Shown here one piece after another: positions 1 to 8,392 of a DNA stretch of 64,000 nt. This stretch comes from Pseudomonadota bacterium (GTDB lineage: Bacteria; Pseudomonadota; Gammaproteobacteria; Steroidobacterales; Steroidobacteraceae), in NCBI GenBank assembly GCA_021807675.1, contig JAKBCR010000001.1:1-64000 (forward strand), read 5' to 3'. Numbering within the stretch: position 1 is the stretch's first letter; every line of letters starts with the position of its first letter. A program made the translations under genes and the position numbers. The notes beneath the pieces were generated by a model, which was given only the letters and a program-made list of their open reading frames with translations, ran no database searches and was not told the DNA's origin.

Positions 1-593
1 GCATGACGACTCCCGAAGCCGTTGCGGCGGCGCTGGCGGCCCGCGTCGATGCGATCGGCTTCGTCTTTGCGGACTCCCCGCGGCAGCTGACTCTCGAGGA
101 CGCGGTGGCGCTGGCAGCGCCGGCGCGCGGCCGGGTTCGCTGTGTTGCGGTGACACGCCAGCCGAGCCAGCGGCACCTCGACGACGTCCTCGCGGTGTTC
201 CGTCCCGACGTGCTCCAGACCGACACGGAAGACCTGCGAGTATTGCAGCTGCCGAAGCAGCTCGAGCTGCTCCCGGTCTTCCGCGGTGGGGACGCGCCCC
301 AGGGAAGGCTGCCGCCCCGCCTGCTTTTCGAGGGGCCCACGAGCGGCAGCGGGATTCCTTGCGACTGGACGGTCGCGCAGCGGATGGCGCGCCGGACGCA
401 GCTCGTACTGGCCGGCGGCTTGGATCCCGACAACGTCGGCACGGCGATCGGTGCGGTTCGCCCCTTCGGGGTCGACGTCTCGAGCGGAGTGGAGGAGCGG
501 CCGGGCGTGAAGAGCCCTGCCGAGGTGATGCGGTTCGCGGCCGCGGCGCGCAGCGCCTTCGAAATGATCCAACAGGAGCAACAGTCGGCATGA
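1..593 (+). CDS. trpF: Phosphoribosylanthranilate isomerase, 5'-truncated by the window
   Basis: TrpF isomerises N-(5-phosphoribosyl)anthranilate to CdRP in tryptophan biosynthesis. The first visible residues (G)MTTPEAV correspond to the end of the family's N-terminal KICGxT motif, so the true start and the catalytic Cys lie just outside the window; the ATG at base 3 is internal. Visible family motifs are DAIGFVFADSPR, VLAGGLDPDNV (phosphate-binding region) and VDVSSGVEERPGVKS, which contains the catalytic Asp. About 197 residues are present against about 205 for the family. trpB and trpA follow, but a hairpin-rich repeat separates trpF from trpB, so coupling is loose. Identification is firm; only the start is missing. 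Confidence 0.95.
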   Translation, partial: MTTPEAVAAALAARVDAIGFVFADSPRQLTLEDAVALAAPARGRVRCVAVTRQPSQRHLDDVLAVFRPDVLQTDTEDLRVLQLPKQLELLPVFRGGDAPQGRLPPRLLFEGPTSGSGIPCDWTVAQRMARRTQLVLAGGLDPDNVGTAIGAVRPFGVDVSSGVEERPGVKSPAEVMRFAAAARSAFEMIQQEQQSA

Positions 594-600
594 CAAGATC

Positions 601-690
601 GTCTGGAACGATTTTACTCGGCCGATCCCTGCGCCTCGGCCCTGCGGGCCCGCCCTGCCGGGCGTTCAAAATTGCTCCTGAAAATTTTGT
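601..690 (+). repeat. Interspersed hairpin-rich repeat, family B copy 1
   Basis: This copy lies between trpF and trpB. It shares with 5971-6043 and 16563-16653 the core CTCGGCCCTGCGGGCCCG followed by a (T)CAAAAT-GCTCC-ATTTTGT hairpin. It is the most diverged of the three copies (AAAATTGCTCC for AAAATCGCTCC). The strong trpB ribosome-binding site GGAGGGG begins about 20 bases after it. Confidence 0.75.
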
Positions 691-723
691 GGACGGCGAC
701 AGCCGGCCCGGAGGGGTTCCCCG

Positions 724-2007
724 ATGAGCTTCGGCTCGCGAAGCCGGGGCTCACAGGGCGCAGGGACGGAGCCCCGCAATCCCGCCGCATCCTGCGATCC
801 CCTCGCGGACCTGATCTCGGGCCGCTTCCCCGATGCGCGGGGCCGCTTCGGGCCCTTCGGAGGACGCTACGTGCCGGAGACGCTGATTCCGGCGCTGGAG
901 CGGCTGCAGCAGGGCATCCGGGAGCATCTGCATTCCGCCAACTTCCAACAGGAGCTCGCGCGGGAGCTCACGAGCTGGGCGGGACGGCCCACGGCCCTGA
1001 CGTTCGCCGGCCGGCTGTCCGAGCGCTGGGGCGCGCGAATCTGGCTGAAGCGCGAGGACCTCGCCCACACCGGGGCGCACAAGATCAACAATGCCCTCGG
1101 GCAGGCGCTTCTCGCGAGGCGTCTCGGCGCAAAGCGCATCGTGGCGGAGACCGGAGCCGGCCAGCACGGCGTGGCGAGCGCCGCGGCCTGCGCGAGGCTG
1201 GGGTTGCCCTGCACCGTGTACATGGGCGCCATGGACATGGAGCGGCAGGCCCCCAACGTCGATCGCATGCGCCTCCTCGGCGCCACGGTAGTGGCGGTGA
1301 CGAGCGGTGATCGCACGCTGCGCGCGGCGATCGACGAAGCTCTGCGCGACTGGGTGTCCGACCCCCTCAACACGTACTATCTCCTCGGCTCGGCGCTCGG
1401 CCCGCACCCTTATCCCTATCTGGTACGCGAGCTGCAGTCCGTGATCGGACGGGAAGCGCGGGCGCAGATCATCGAGCGAAGCGGCGCGCTGCCCGATGCG
1501 GTGATTGCCTGCGTGGGCGGAGGCTCCAACTCCATCGGCGCGTTTCATGCCTTCATTGCGGACCGCGCGGTCGAGCTGATCGGGATCGAGGCGGGCGGCC
1601 GCGGGACGGCGCTGGGTGAGAATTCCGCAACGATCTCCTTCGGCCGACCGGGTGTGTTGCACGGCACCTACTCCATGCTGCTGCAGGATGAGAACGGTCA
1701 GATCCAGGAGACTCATTCCGTCTCGGCGGGTCTCGACTATCCGGGCATCGGGCCGGAGCATGCCCTCCTCGCGTCGGTGGGCCGCGCACGGTATGACACC
1801 GCTAGTGACGCGGAGGCGCTCGAGGCCGTGCGCACGCTCTGCGAGTGCGAGGGCATCCTGCCGGCGCTCGAGAGCGCGCACGCTCTTGCCGGGGCGCGGC
1901 GCTGGGCAGAGAGCCATCCGGGCCGGTCGGTGCTCGTGTGTCTCTCGGGGCGGGGCGACAAGGATATGCCCACGTTGCAAAAGACATTGCTGGCGGCGAA
2001 GTCATGA
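724..2007 (+). CDS. trpB: Tryptophan synthase beta subunit
   Basis: This PLP enzyme condenses indole with L-serine to tryptophan in the alpha2-beta2 complex with TrpA. The PLP lysine lies in HTGAHKINNALGQA and the phosphate-binding glycine loop is VGGGSNSIGAF. The usual N-terminus (DARGRFGPFGGRYVPE) begins only at about residue 38. The first roughly 37 residues are therefore an extension rich in Ser, Arg and Gly. The start is chosen because ATG 724 follows a strong Shine-Dalgarno (GGAGGGG) and no better start lies nearer the core. The stop overlaps the trpA start (ATGA), so the two are translationally coupled. Length is 427 aa against about 400 for the family. Confidence 0.97.
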   Translation: MSFGSRSRGSQGAGTEPRNPAASCDPLADLISGRFPDARGRFGPFGGRYVPETLIPALERLQQGIREHLHSANFQQELARELTSWAGRPTALTFAGRLSERWGARIWLKREDLAHTGAHKINNALGQALLARRLGAKRIVAETGAGQHGVASAAACARLGLPCTVYMGAMDMERQAPNVDRMRLLGATVVAVTSGDRTLRAAIDEALRDWVSDPLNTYYLLGSALGPHPYPYLVRELQSVIGREARAQIIERSGALPDAVIACVGGGSNSIGAFHAFIADRAVELIGIEAGGRGTALGENSATISFGRPGVLHGTYSMLLQDENGQIQETHSVSAGLDYPGIGPEHALLASVGRARYDTASDAEALEAVRTLCECEGILPALESAHALAGARRWAESHPGRSVLVCLSGRGDKDMPTLQKTLLAAKS

Positions 2008-2780
2008 GGGGTGACGAGAGCATCAGCGCCGCCATTCTGGCGGCCAAGGCGCGCGGTGAGCCGGCGCTCGTCGCCTACCTCACCGCGGGCTTCCCGAGCC
2101 GCGACAGCTTCAAGCAGCATCTGCAGGCCATCGCCGAAGCCGCTGATGTCGTCGAGATCGGAGTGCCTTTCACCGATCCCATGGCGGACGGCGTCACCAT
2201 CCAGCGCGCGAGCCACGCCGCACTCGCCCAAGGCGTGAGCCTGCGTTGGATCCTGGCGCAGCTCGCGGCGATGCCGCGAGTCAAAGCGCCGCTGCTGCTC
2301 ATGAGCTACCTCAACCCGCTGCTCGTGCTGGGGCCGGAGGCACTCGCCTCATCGGCGGCCCGGGCCGGCGTCGCCGGCTTCATCGTCCCGGACCTGCCTT
2401 TCGATGAGAGCGCCGAGCTGCGCGCCGGGCTGGAGAGCCAAGGGCTCGCGCTGGTTCAAATGGTCACTCCCGTGACCTCCTCGCAGCGGCTGGAGCAGAT
2501 CTGCGCGAGCAGCCAGGGGTTCCTCTACGCGGTGACGATGACGGGCACCACGGGCAAGAATGTCGCAGTGCCTCCCGAAGTGACCCGGTACCTCGATACC
2601 GTGCGCTCGCGATCACCGGTGCCCGTCTGCGCGGGCTTCGGCATTCGCGGCCGCGAGCAGCTCGAGCTGCTGCGTGATCATGTCGATGGGGTGGTGATCG
2701 GCTCGGCGCTCGTGGAGGTGCTCGAGCGCGGCGCAGACCCGGCGCGCTGGCTGCGGGATCTTCGATTGTCCCGTTCGTGA
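2004..2780 (+). CDS. trpA: Tryptophan synthase alpha subunit
   Basis: TrpA cleaves indole-3-glycerol phosphate to indole and glyceraldehyde-3-phosphate, and channels indole to TrpB. The catalytic Glu is in VVEIGVPFTDPMADG and the catalytic Asp in the same stretch; YLTAGFPS and the phosphate-binding GFGIRGREQ are present. The ORF track begins at 1845 inside trpB; the true start is ATG 2004, overlapping the trpB stop by four bases. The protein is 258 aa, normal for the family. It ends 8 bases before the convergent ubiB stop codon. Confidence 0.97.
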   Translation: MRGDESISAAILAAKARGEPALVAYLTAGFPSRDSFKQHLQAIAEAADVVEIGVPFTDPMADGVTIQRASHAALAQGVSLRWILAQLAAMPRVKAPLLLMSYLNPLLVLGPEALASSAARAGVAGFIVPDLPFDESAELRAGLESQGLALVQMVTPVTSSQRLEQICASSQGFLYAVTMTGTTGKNVAVPPEVTRYLDTVRSRSPVPVCAGFGIRGREQLELLRDHVDGVVIGSALVEVLERGADPARWLRDLRLSRS

Positions 2781-2787
2781 TGCCGCG

Positions 2788-4428
2788 TCAAAAGAGCCGA
2801 TAGACGACGAAGAGCCACGCCGCTGCGAGCCCTGCCAGCGTCCATCCGGGCCATGCCGCGCGACCGAGCGCGAGCCAGATGATACCGCCGAGCAGGACGG
2901 CCGCTCCGAGGATGACCGCATCGCGCCGCCTGTGGCCACGGCGCAGCTCCGCGTGCAGCAACTCGACGGCCGGCGTCTCGACCAGCATCCGCAGCATGCC
3001 GCCCTCGGCTTTCTGCAAGGCACCCTTCAGGAAGGCGGGCAGAACGCGCGCCGCCTCGATCAGCTCCGGCAACTGCGTGCGCACGCTGCGCAGGATCTGA
3101 CGCAAGCTCATGCGCTCGCGCATCCATTCGCGCAGGATGGGCGCCGCGGTATGCCAGACGTCGAGCTGCGGATAGAGCTCACGGCCAAGTCCCTCGACGT
3201 TGACCAGCGTCTTCTGCAGCAGGATGAGCTGCGGCTGCAGCTCCACATTGAACCGGCGCGAGATCTCGAAGAGGCGCACCAGAAGGTTGGCGAATGAGAT
3301 GTCCTCGAGCGGCCGGTCGAATATCGGCTCGCACACGGTGCGCACGGCCGATTCGATCTCGTCCACCCGCGTGCCCACGGGCACCCACCCGGACTCGACG
3401 TGCAGTTGCGCCACGCGGCGGTAGTCGCGATCGAACACGGCGAGGAAGTTCTCGGCGAGATAGCTCTGGTCGCGGGGGTCAAGCGTGCCGACGATGCCGA
3501 AGTCGACCGCCGCGTAGCGCGGCCGGGCCGGATCGTCGACGATCACGAAGATGTTGCCGGGGTGCATGTCGGCGTGGAAGAAGTTGTGCCGAAACACCTG
3601 TGTGAAGAAGATCCGCACCCCGTTTTCCGCGAGCAGCCGGATGTCGGTGCCGAGAGCGCGCAGCTTTGCCATGTCGCTGATCGGAACGCCCCGGATGCGC
3701 TCCATCACCATCACGTCGATGCGGCAGTGATCCCAGTAGACCTCCGGGACGTAGAGCAGATCCGAGGCCGCGAAGTTGCGCTTGAGCTGCGAGGCGTTGG
3801 CCGCCTCGCGCATGAGATCGAGCTCGTCGATGACCGTCTTCTGGTACTCGCGCACGATCTCGATCGGGCGCAGCCGGCGGCCCTCGCGCCAGTAGGCCTG
3901 CGCGAGCTCGGCGAGCGCGAAGAGCACCTCGAGATCGCGCTCGATGAGCTCGCTGATCCCCGGCCGCAGCACCTTGACCACCACTTCCTTGCCGTCGGGA
4001 AGGCGGGCCGCATGCACCTGGGCGATGGAAGCGGCTGCGAGCGGCGTCTCCTCGAATTCAGAGAACGCCTCCGAGACAGGGCGCCCATAGGCCTTCTCGA
4101 TGAGGGCCCGTGCCACCGATCCGGGGAAGGGAGGAACGCGATCCTGCAGATGAGCGAGCTCCTCGGCGACGTCGGGGGGCAGCAGGTCGCGCCGGGTCGA
4201 GAGCGCCTGACCGAACTTGACGAAGATCGGCCCCAGCTCCTCGAGCGCGAGCCGCAGGCGCACCGCGGGGCTGGCGGCCCGGTGGGGATTCAGCCAAGTG
4301 TCGGGAGAGAGGTAGAACAGAAACCGCAGCGGAGCATACAGGTGCGTCGCCCGCACGAAATCGTGCAGGCCGTATTTCAGCAGCACCCGCTGAATCTGCA
4401 GGAGCCGCGCGAGAACGCGCAGCTTCAC
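2788..4428 (-). CDS. ubiB: Ubiquinone biosynthesis protein UbiB (ABC1/ADCK-type atypical kinase)
   Basis: UbiB is an atypical protein-kinase-like ATPase needed for the aerobic hydroxylation steps of ubiquinone synthesis, acting at the inner membrane. The family KxGQ motif is in FVKFGQALSTRRDLLP, the Ala-rich loop replacing the P-loop is AAASIAQVHAA, the catalytic loop is HADMHPGN and the metal-binding DFG is in AVDFGIVG. Two hydrophobic segments at the extreme C-terminus, flanked by Arg-rich turns, are the expected membrane anchors. Length is 546 aa, normal. It follows ubiJ by 16 bases in a ubiE-ubiJ-ubiB operon. Confidence 0.97.
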   Translation of the reverse strand: MKLRVLARLLQIQRVLLKYGLHDFVRATHLYAPLRFLFYLSPDTWLNPHRAASPAVRLRLALEELGPIFVKFGQALSTRRDLLPPDVAEELAHLQDRVPPFPGSVARALIEKAYGRPVSEAFSEFEETPLAAASIAQVHAARLPDGKEVVVKVLRPGISELIERDLEVLFALAELAQAYWREGRRLRPIEIVREYQKTVIDELDLMREAANASQLKRNFAASDLLYVPEVYWDHCRIDVMVMERIRGVPISDMAKLRALGTDIRLLAENGVRIFFTQVFRHNFFHADMHPGNIFVIVDDPARPRYAAVDFGIVGTLDPRDQSYLAENFLAVFDRDYRRVAQLHVESGWVPVGTRVDEIESAVRTVCEPIFDRPLEDISFANLLVRLFEISRRFNVELQPQLILLQKTLVNVEGLGRELYPQLDVWHTAAPILREWMRERMSLRQILRSVRTQLPELIEAARVLPAFLKGALQKAEGGMLRMLVETPAVELLHAELRRGHRRRDAVILGAAVLLGGIIWLALGRAAWPGWTLAGLAAAWLFVVYRLF

Positions 4429-4444
4429 GGGCGGAGCACCGGTG

Positions 4445-5038
4445 TCATTTCGCCCCGAGCCGCTGCTTCAGCAGCTCGAGGCGTGCATCGAGGCGGTCGA
4501 TGTCCTCACGCAGCGCGTCCACGCCGCGCAGGAACTGCTCTCCCTCCTCCCGCGATACCAGGTCGCCACGCTCGTGGCTGAAGTACTCGCCGACGTCCCG
4601 GAGCAGTGTCTCGGCCGCACTGCGGCTCCAGCCCAGCGCACCGCGCGCCAGCCGGCCGATCCGATGCGCCGCCACATCGCCGATGAGGATCGAGAGCTCC
4701 TCCTCCGGATCGGGCGTGAGCAGCTTCGCCAGCTCCCGGAATTTCTGCGCGAGCTCCGCATCGCCGCGCACCTCCACCTCGCCACCGGACAGCGGCGCGT
4801 CCTCGGCGCGGCCGCCGAGCGCGAGCAGACTCAAGGGACCGCCGATCACCTCCGCGTCGGCTGGCAGGCTCCCGCGGGTGATGCGCAGGGAGTTGCCGGT
4901 GGACTCGACCAACACCCGCACGAGCGCCGGCGCCTCGATGGCGATGCGTCGGCCGGCAAGCTCCGCGCAGAGCTGCTGCGCGCGGGGCGAGCGGGGGAGC
5001 CCCCGGTTGAGGACGTTCTCTAGCGTGGCGGTAAGCAT
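4445..5038 (-). CDS. ubiJ: Ubiquinone biosynthesis accessory factor UbiJ (SCP2-like lipid-binding)
   Basis: UbiJ is a lipid-binding accessory subunit of the soluble Ubi metabolon. It has an N-terminal SCP2-like domain (residues about 15-110, including GGPLSLLALGG and the GEVEVRGDAELAQKF stretch) and a C-terminal helical coiled-coil ending in DIDRLDARLELLKQR. I prefer ATG 5038 (MLTATLENVLNRGL), which aligns with usual UbiJ starts. The ORF track uses TTG 5053, which would overlap the ubiE stop and add five residues. Position between ubiE and ubiB is the classical gammaproteobacterial arrangement and supports the call despite weak sequence conservation. Confidence 0.9.
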   Translation of the reverse strand: MLTATLENVLNRGLPRSPRAQQLCAELAGRRIAIEAPALVRVLVESTGNSLRITRGSLPADAEVIGGPLSLLALGGRAEDAPLSGGEVEVRGDAELAQKFRELAKLLTPDPEEELSILIGDVAAHRIGRLARGALGWSRSAAETLLRDVGEYFSHERGDLVSREEGEQFLRGVDALREDIDRLDARLELLKQRLGAK

Positions 5039-5049
5039 GAGTCGGCCCG

Positions 5050-5799
5050 TCAAAACTTGTAACCGCGATGCACCGCGACGATGCCGCCCGAGAGGTTGTG
5101 ATAGCGGCAGCCCTCGAGCCCGGCCGCCTGCATCATCTCGAGCAGCGCTTCCTGGCCCGGATGCATGCGGATGGACTCCGCGAGGTAGCGGTAGCTCGCC
5201 TCATCCCGTGCCACGACCCTCCCGAGGAGCGGCAGCACCCGGAACGAGTAGAGGTCGTAGAATGACCCGAGCCCGGGAGCCACCGGGTGGGAGAATTCCA
5301 GCACCAGGAGCTGCCCGCCCGGCTTCAACACCCGCCGCATCGCGGCGAGCGCGGCGGGCTTGTCGGTGACGTTACGCAGCCCGAAACCGATGGTGACACA
5401 ATCGAAGGTGTCGTCGGCGAACGGCAGGCGCTGCGCGTCGGCCTGCACGTAATGCACGTTGCCGAGCACGCCACGGTCCGTCAGCCGGTCGCGTCCCCTC
5501 TGCAGCATGGCGGAGTTGATATCGCTCAGCACTACGAGCCCCCGCTCCCCCACCTGCTCGGCGAGCCCGGCCGCAAGATCCCCCGTACCGCCGGCCACAT
5601 CGAGAGCCCGCTGTCCCGGCCGCAGCCCCGTGAGCGCCAGGGTGAAACGCTTCCAGAGCCGATGGGCGCCCCCCGACATGAGATCGTTCATCAGGTCGTA
5701 ATTGCGGGCGACGGAATCGAAGACACCGCGTACCCGGCGCGCTTTGTCGCGCCAGGGCACACGCTCGTAGCCGAAGTCGGTGGATCGGGGGTCAGTCAT
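5050..5799 (-). CDS. ubiE: Demethylmenaquinone/2-methoxy-6-polyprenyl-1,4-benzoquinol methyltransferase
   Basis: This SAM-dependent C-methyltransferase acts in ubiquinone (and, where present, menaquinone) synthesis. Motif I ([12 protein letters not shown]), motif II ([17 protein letters not shown]), the family signature [17 protein letters not shown]-like stretch, and [10 protein letters not shown] are all present. The N-terminus [24 protein letters not shown] is typical. Length is 249 aa, normal. It is the first gene of ubiE-ubiJ-ubiB. A TACAAT hexamer upstream on the minus strand (around 5830) is a possible -10 element. Confidence 0.98.
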   Translation of the reverse strand: MTDPRSTDFGYERVPWRDKARRVRGVFDSVARNYDLMNDLMSGGAHRLWKRFTLALTGLRPGQRALDVAGGTGDLAAGLAEQVGERGLVVLSDINSAMLQRGRDRLTDRGVLGNVHYVQADAQRLPFADDTFDCVTIGFGLRNVTDKPAALAAMRRVLKPGGQLLVLEFSHPVAPGLGSFYDLYSFRVLPLLGRVVARDEASYRYLAESIRMHPGQEALLEMMQAAGLEGCRYHNLSGGIVAVHRGYKF

Positions 5800-5897
5800 C
5801 GCATCGCCGGATCGCGGGCAGGAGGCGCATTGTATCCGTCTTGCTTTTTGCTCGACATGCTGCGCAGAATCCGCCCCGGTAAAGGGGGTCTTGAACT

Positions 5898-5940
5898 AAA
5901 AGGCCGGGTGGCTGTCAAAAGCCGCTCGGCCTTTTCTTTT
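5898..5940. terminator. Bidirectional intrinsic terminator between DUF971 and ubiE
   Basis: The arms AAAAGGCCG and CGGCCTTTT flank a 20-base loop, with an A-run before and a T-rich tract (CTTTTCTTTTT) after. The structure can terminate in both directions. The relevant direction is minus-strand transcription leaving the DUF971 gene. Confidence 0.65.
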
Positions 5941-6130
5941 TGGCGCAAAGCGCGGCACCCTGCCGCGTTGCTCGGCCATCCTGGGCCTCGGCCCTTCGGG
6001 CCCGGCGCTGCGCGCCGTCCAAAATCGCTCCAGGCGATTTTGTGCGCGAGCGCGGCCCAGCACCGCACTCGACCCCGCGGTCCGGGGAGCGACCCTGAAC
6101 CGCTTCATCACTTGCTTTCGGACGGCGCCA
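5941..6130 (+). repeat. Interspersed repeat family C, copy 1, with family B copy 2 embedded (about 5971-6043)
   Basis: It begins TGGCGCAAAG and ends CACTTGCTTTCGGACGGCG, the two boundaries shared with 11894-12097 and, less exactly, 35920-36070; the 21748-21897 and 57418-57574 copies are inverted. Inside lies a near-perfect family B unit (CTCGGCCCTTCGGGCCCG, then CCAAAATCGCTCC-GATTTTGT). The distal end overlaps the last seven codons of the DUF971 gene. Confidence 0.8.
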
Positions 6131-6485
6131 GGGCATGGACGCGTGCGAGGTATTGGGACCACTTCGCCTCGCGGTCGCGGCCGAGCTCGTAGAGGTATTT
6201 CCACGTGTAAAGGCCGGTGTCGTGGCCGTCGTCGAAGACGAGCTTCACGGCGTACTGGCCGACTGGCTCAATCGCGCTCACGCCGACTGATTCCTTGCCG
6301 AGCACCAGGGTCTCCTGGCCGGGGCCGTGGCCCTTGACCTCGGCCGAGGGGGAGTGGACACGCAGGTACTCGAAAGGCAGCTCGAACCGTCTGCCGTCCT
6401 CGAAGAAGACCTCCAGCAGGCGGGAAGCGCGCCGGAGCTTGATCTCAACGGGGCGGGGGTCGGCGGGAGGTGTGGGGGCGGGCAT
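6108..6485 (-). CDS. DUF971 domain protein (gamma-butyrobetaine hydroxylase N-terminal-like)
   Basis: This small conserved protein has a single DUF971 domain: VEIKLRRASRLLEVFFEDGR, then FELPFEYLRVHSPSAEV and YAVKLVFDDGHDTGLYTW. Its biochemical role is not established; in gammaproteobacteria it is usually found near hslVU and ubiE, as here next to ubiE. I choose ATG 6485 (MPAPTPPADPRPVEI) over the track's 6524 because TATACT sits exactly six bases upstream, as expected for a leaderless transcript. The last residues (ALAPSESK) are encoded by the end of a family C repeat, so the native C-terminus has probably been replaced or extended. Confidence 0.85.
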   Translation of the reverse strand: MPAPTPPADPRPVEIKLRRASRLLEVFFEDGRRFELPFEYLRVHSPSAEVKGHGPGQETLVLGKESVGVSAIEPVGQYAVKLVFDDGHDTGLYTWKYLYELGRDREAKWSQYLARVHALAPSESK

Positions 6486-6553
6486 GGGGGGAGTATAGGT
6501 GCCACGCCGCGCTTGCACTATCATGGGCGTCTCTGCTCCAGCCGTGGAACAAA

Positions 6554-8368
6554 GTGGACGCTACAGACACCTCCCATCCCGACTACTATCACCGTGTGGT
6601 CGACTGCCAGTGGGCCTGTCCGGCCCATACCGATGTCCCCGAGTACATTCGGCTGATCGCCCAAGGCCGCTTCACCGAGGCGTACCTGGTCAACCGGCAC
6701 TCCAATGTCTTTCCCGGCATTCTCGGGCGCGTTTGCGACCGGCCGTGCGAGCCTGCATGCCGCCGCGGCCGAGTCGAAGCCAAGCCGGTCGCCATCTGCC
6801 GGCTGAAGCGGGTGGCTGCGGACCATCGGGATGGCATCACCGGCAAGCTCCCCCCCATACCGAAGGTCAAGAACGGCAAACGCATCGCCTGTATCGGCGC
6901 CGGCTGCGCCTCGCTCACAGTCGCCAACGATCTGATGCCGCTCGGCTACCAGGTCACGATCTTCGAGCAGTACGGCGAGCCCGGTGGCCTGATGCGCACC
7001 AACATACCCTCCTTCCGCCTGCCCCAGGCAGTCCTCGAGGAGGAGATCCGGATGATCGTGGACATGGGAGTGGACCTCAGGCTGGGGGCTCCCATCGACA
7101 GCATGAGGGAGCTGCTCGCGACGGGCGGATTCGATGCGGTCTTCGTGGGCTCCGGGGCTCCCAAGGGCAAGAACCTCGATCTCCCCGGCCGTGCCGCCGC
7201 GGATGCCAACGTGCACATCGGCATCGCCTGGCTGGAGTCGGTGGCATTCGGCCATATCGAGCGGATCGGCGAGCGCGTCCTCATCATCGGGGTCGGCAAC
7301 ACGGCGATGGACTGCTGTCGCACGAGCCTGCGGCTCGGCGCGAAGCAGGTCAAGGTGATGGCGCGCAAGCCGCGCGGCTTCTTCAAGGCATCGGAGTGGG
7401 AGCTCGAGGATGCCGAGGAGGAAAGCGTCGATATCGTCGTCAACCGCTCACCGAAGGCGTTTGTCATCGAAGGCGGGCGCCTCGTTGGAATGACGTTCGA
7501 ATGCATGGAGTATGAGCTCGATGGCCGCGGCCGCATAACCGCGGAGCGCATGACGGGCGAGGAATTCATTCCCGCGGACGATGTCATCCTCGCGATCGGA
7601 CAGGAGAACGCCTTCCCCTGGATCGAAGGCGACCTCGGCATCGAGCTCGACAAGTGGCACGTGCCCGTGGTCGATCCGGTGACCTACCGGTCGACCCGCC
7701 CCGGGGTGTTCTTCGGTGGCGATGCCGCATTCGGGCCCAAGAACATCATCTGGGCGGTAGAGCACGGCCATCAGGCCGCCATCTCGATTCACAAGCACTG
7801 CCAGGGCGAGCCCATCGCCGAGCGCCTGCCGCCCGGCGTGAATCTGCAGAGTCGCAAGATGGGCATGCACGAGTGGTCGTACTCCAACGATTACGCCTCC
7901 GTCGAGCGGCGGCTGGTGCCCCACGTCTCGCTCAAGGAGCGGTTCAAGAAACTCAACATCGAGGTCGAGCTCGGCTTCACCGCGGAGCAGGCCGCGCAGG
8001 AAGTGCAGCGCTGCCTCAACTGCGACGTGCAGACGGTCTTCAGCGCGAAGCTCTGCATCGAGTGCGATGCCTGCCTCGACATATGCCCCGTCGACTGCCT
8101 CACGATCACCGCCAACGGACCCGAGTCCGAGCTGCGAGGCAGACTCAAGGTGCCCGCCCGCAATCTGACTCAGCCGCTCTACGTGTCGGGGGCGCTGCCG
8201 CAGACGGCGCGGGTCATGGTGAAGGACGAGGACCTCTGCGTTCACTGCGGCCTCTGCGCCGAGCGGTGCCCCACCGCCGCATGGGACATGCAGAAGTCCC
8301 ACGTCCACTGGCCGCACGCCGAGGATGAGGCCCAGGCGCTCGAGGCCCGTAAGCCCAAGATCGCCTGA
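6554..8368 (+). CDS. NADPH/FAD-dependent electron-transfer subunit with two [4Fe-4S] ferredoxin motifs (KorC-like)
   Basis: This GltD-type flavoprotein probably moves electrons between ferredoxin-level Fe-S clusters and NAD(P)H for the following 2-oxoacid oxidoreductase. It has an N-terminal GltD-like cysteine region (DCQWACPAHTDVPEYI, CDRPCEPACRRG), an FAD Rossmann fold (IACIGAGCAS, with Cys where GAGPAG is usual), and a second nucleotide fold (VLIIGVGNTAMDCC). The C-terminal 110 residues carry CIECDACLDICPVDC and CVHCGLCAERCPTA, two 4Fe-4S motifs. I place the start at GTG 6554 (VDATDTSHPDYY) because the upstream track sequence is not family-like; this is uncertain. The korA-like gene follows after 24 bases. 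Confidence 0.85.
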   Translation: MDATDTSHPDYYHRVVDCQWACPAHTDVPEYIRLIAQGRFTEAYLVNRHSNVFPGILGRVCDRPCEPACRRGRVEAKPVAICRLKRVAADHRDGITGKLPPIPKVKNGKRIACIGAGCASLTVANDLMPLGYQVTIFEQYGEPGGLMRTNIPSFRLPQAVLEEEIRMIVDMGVDLRLGAPIDSMRELLATGGFDAVFVGSGAPKGKNLDLPGRAAADANVHIGIAWLESVAFGHIERIGERVLIIGVGNTAMDCCRTSLRLGAKQVKVMARKPRGFFKASEWELEDAEEESVDIVVNRSPKAFVIEGGRLVGMTFECMEYELDGRGRITAERMTGEEFIPADDVILAIGQENAFPWIEGDLGIELDKWHVPVVDPVTYRSTRPGVFFGGDAAFGPKNIIWAVEHGHQAAISIHKHCQGEPIAERLPPGVNLQSRKMGMHEWSYSNDYASVERRLVPHVSLKERFKKLNIEVELGFTAEQAAQEVQRCLNCDVQTVFSAKLCIECDACLDICPVDCLTITANGPESELRGRLKVPARNLTQPLYVSGALPQTARVMVKDEDLCVHCGLCAERCPTAAWDMQKSHVHWPHAEDEAQALEARKPKIA

Positions 8369-8392
8369 TCCTCCTCGCTCGGACGTCCTAAA

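Noticed and set aside
3400-4581. 393-aa plus-strand ORF over ubiB
   Set aside because: Antisense shadow; ubiB on the minus strand has all ABC1-kinase motifs in frame.
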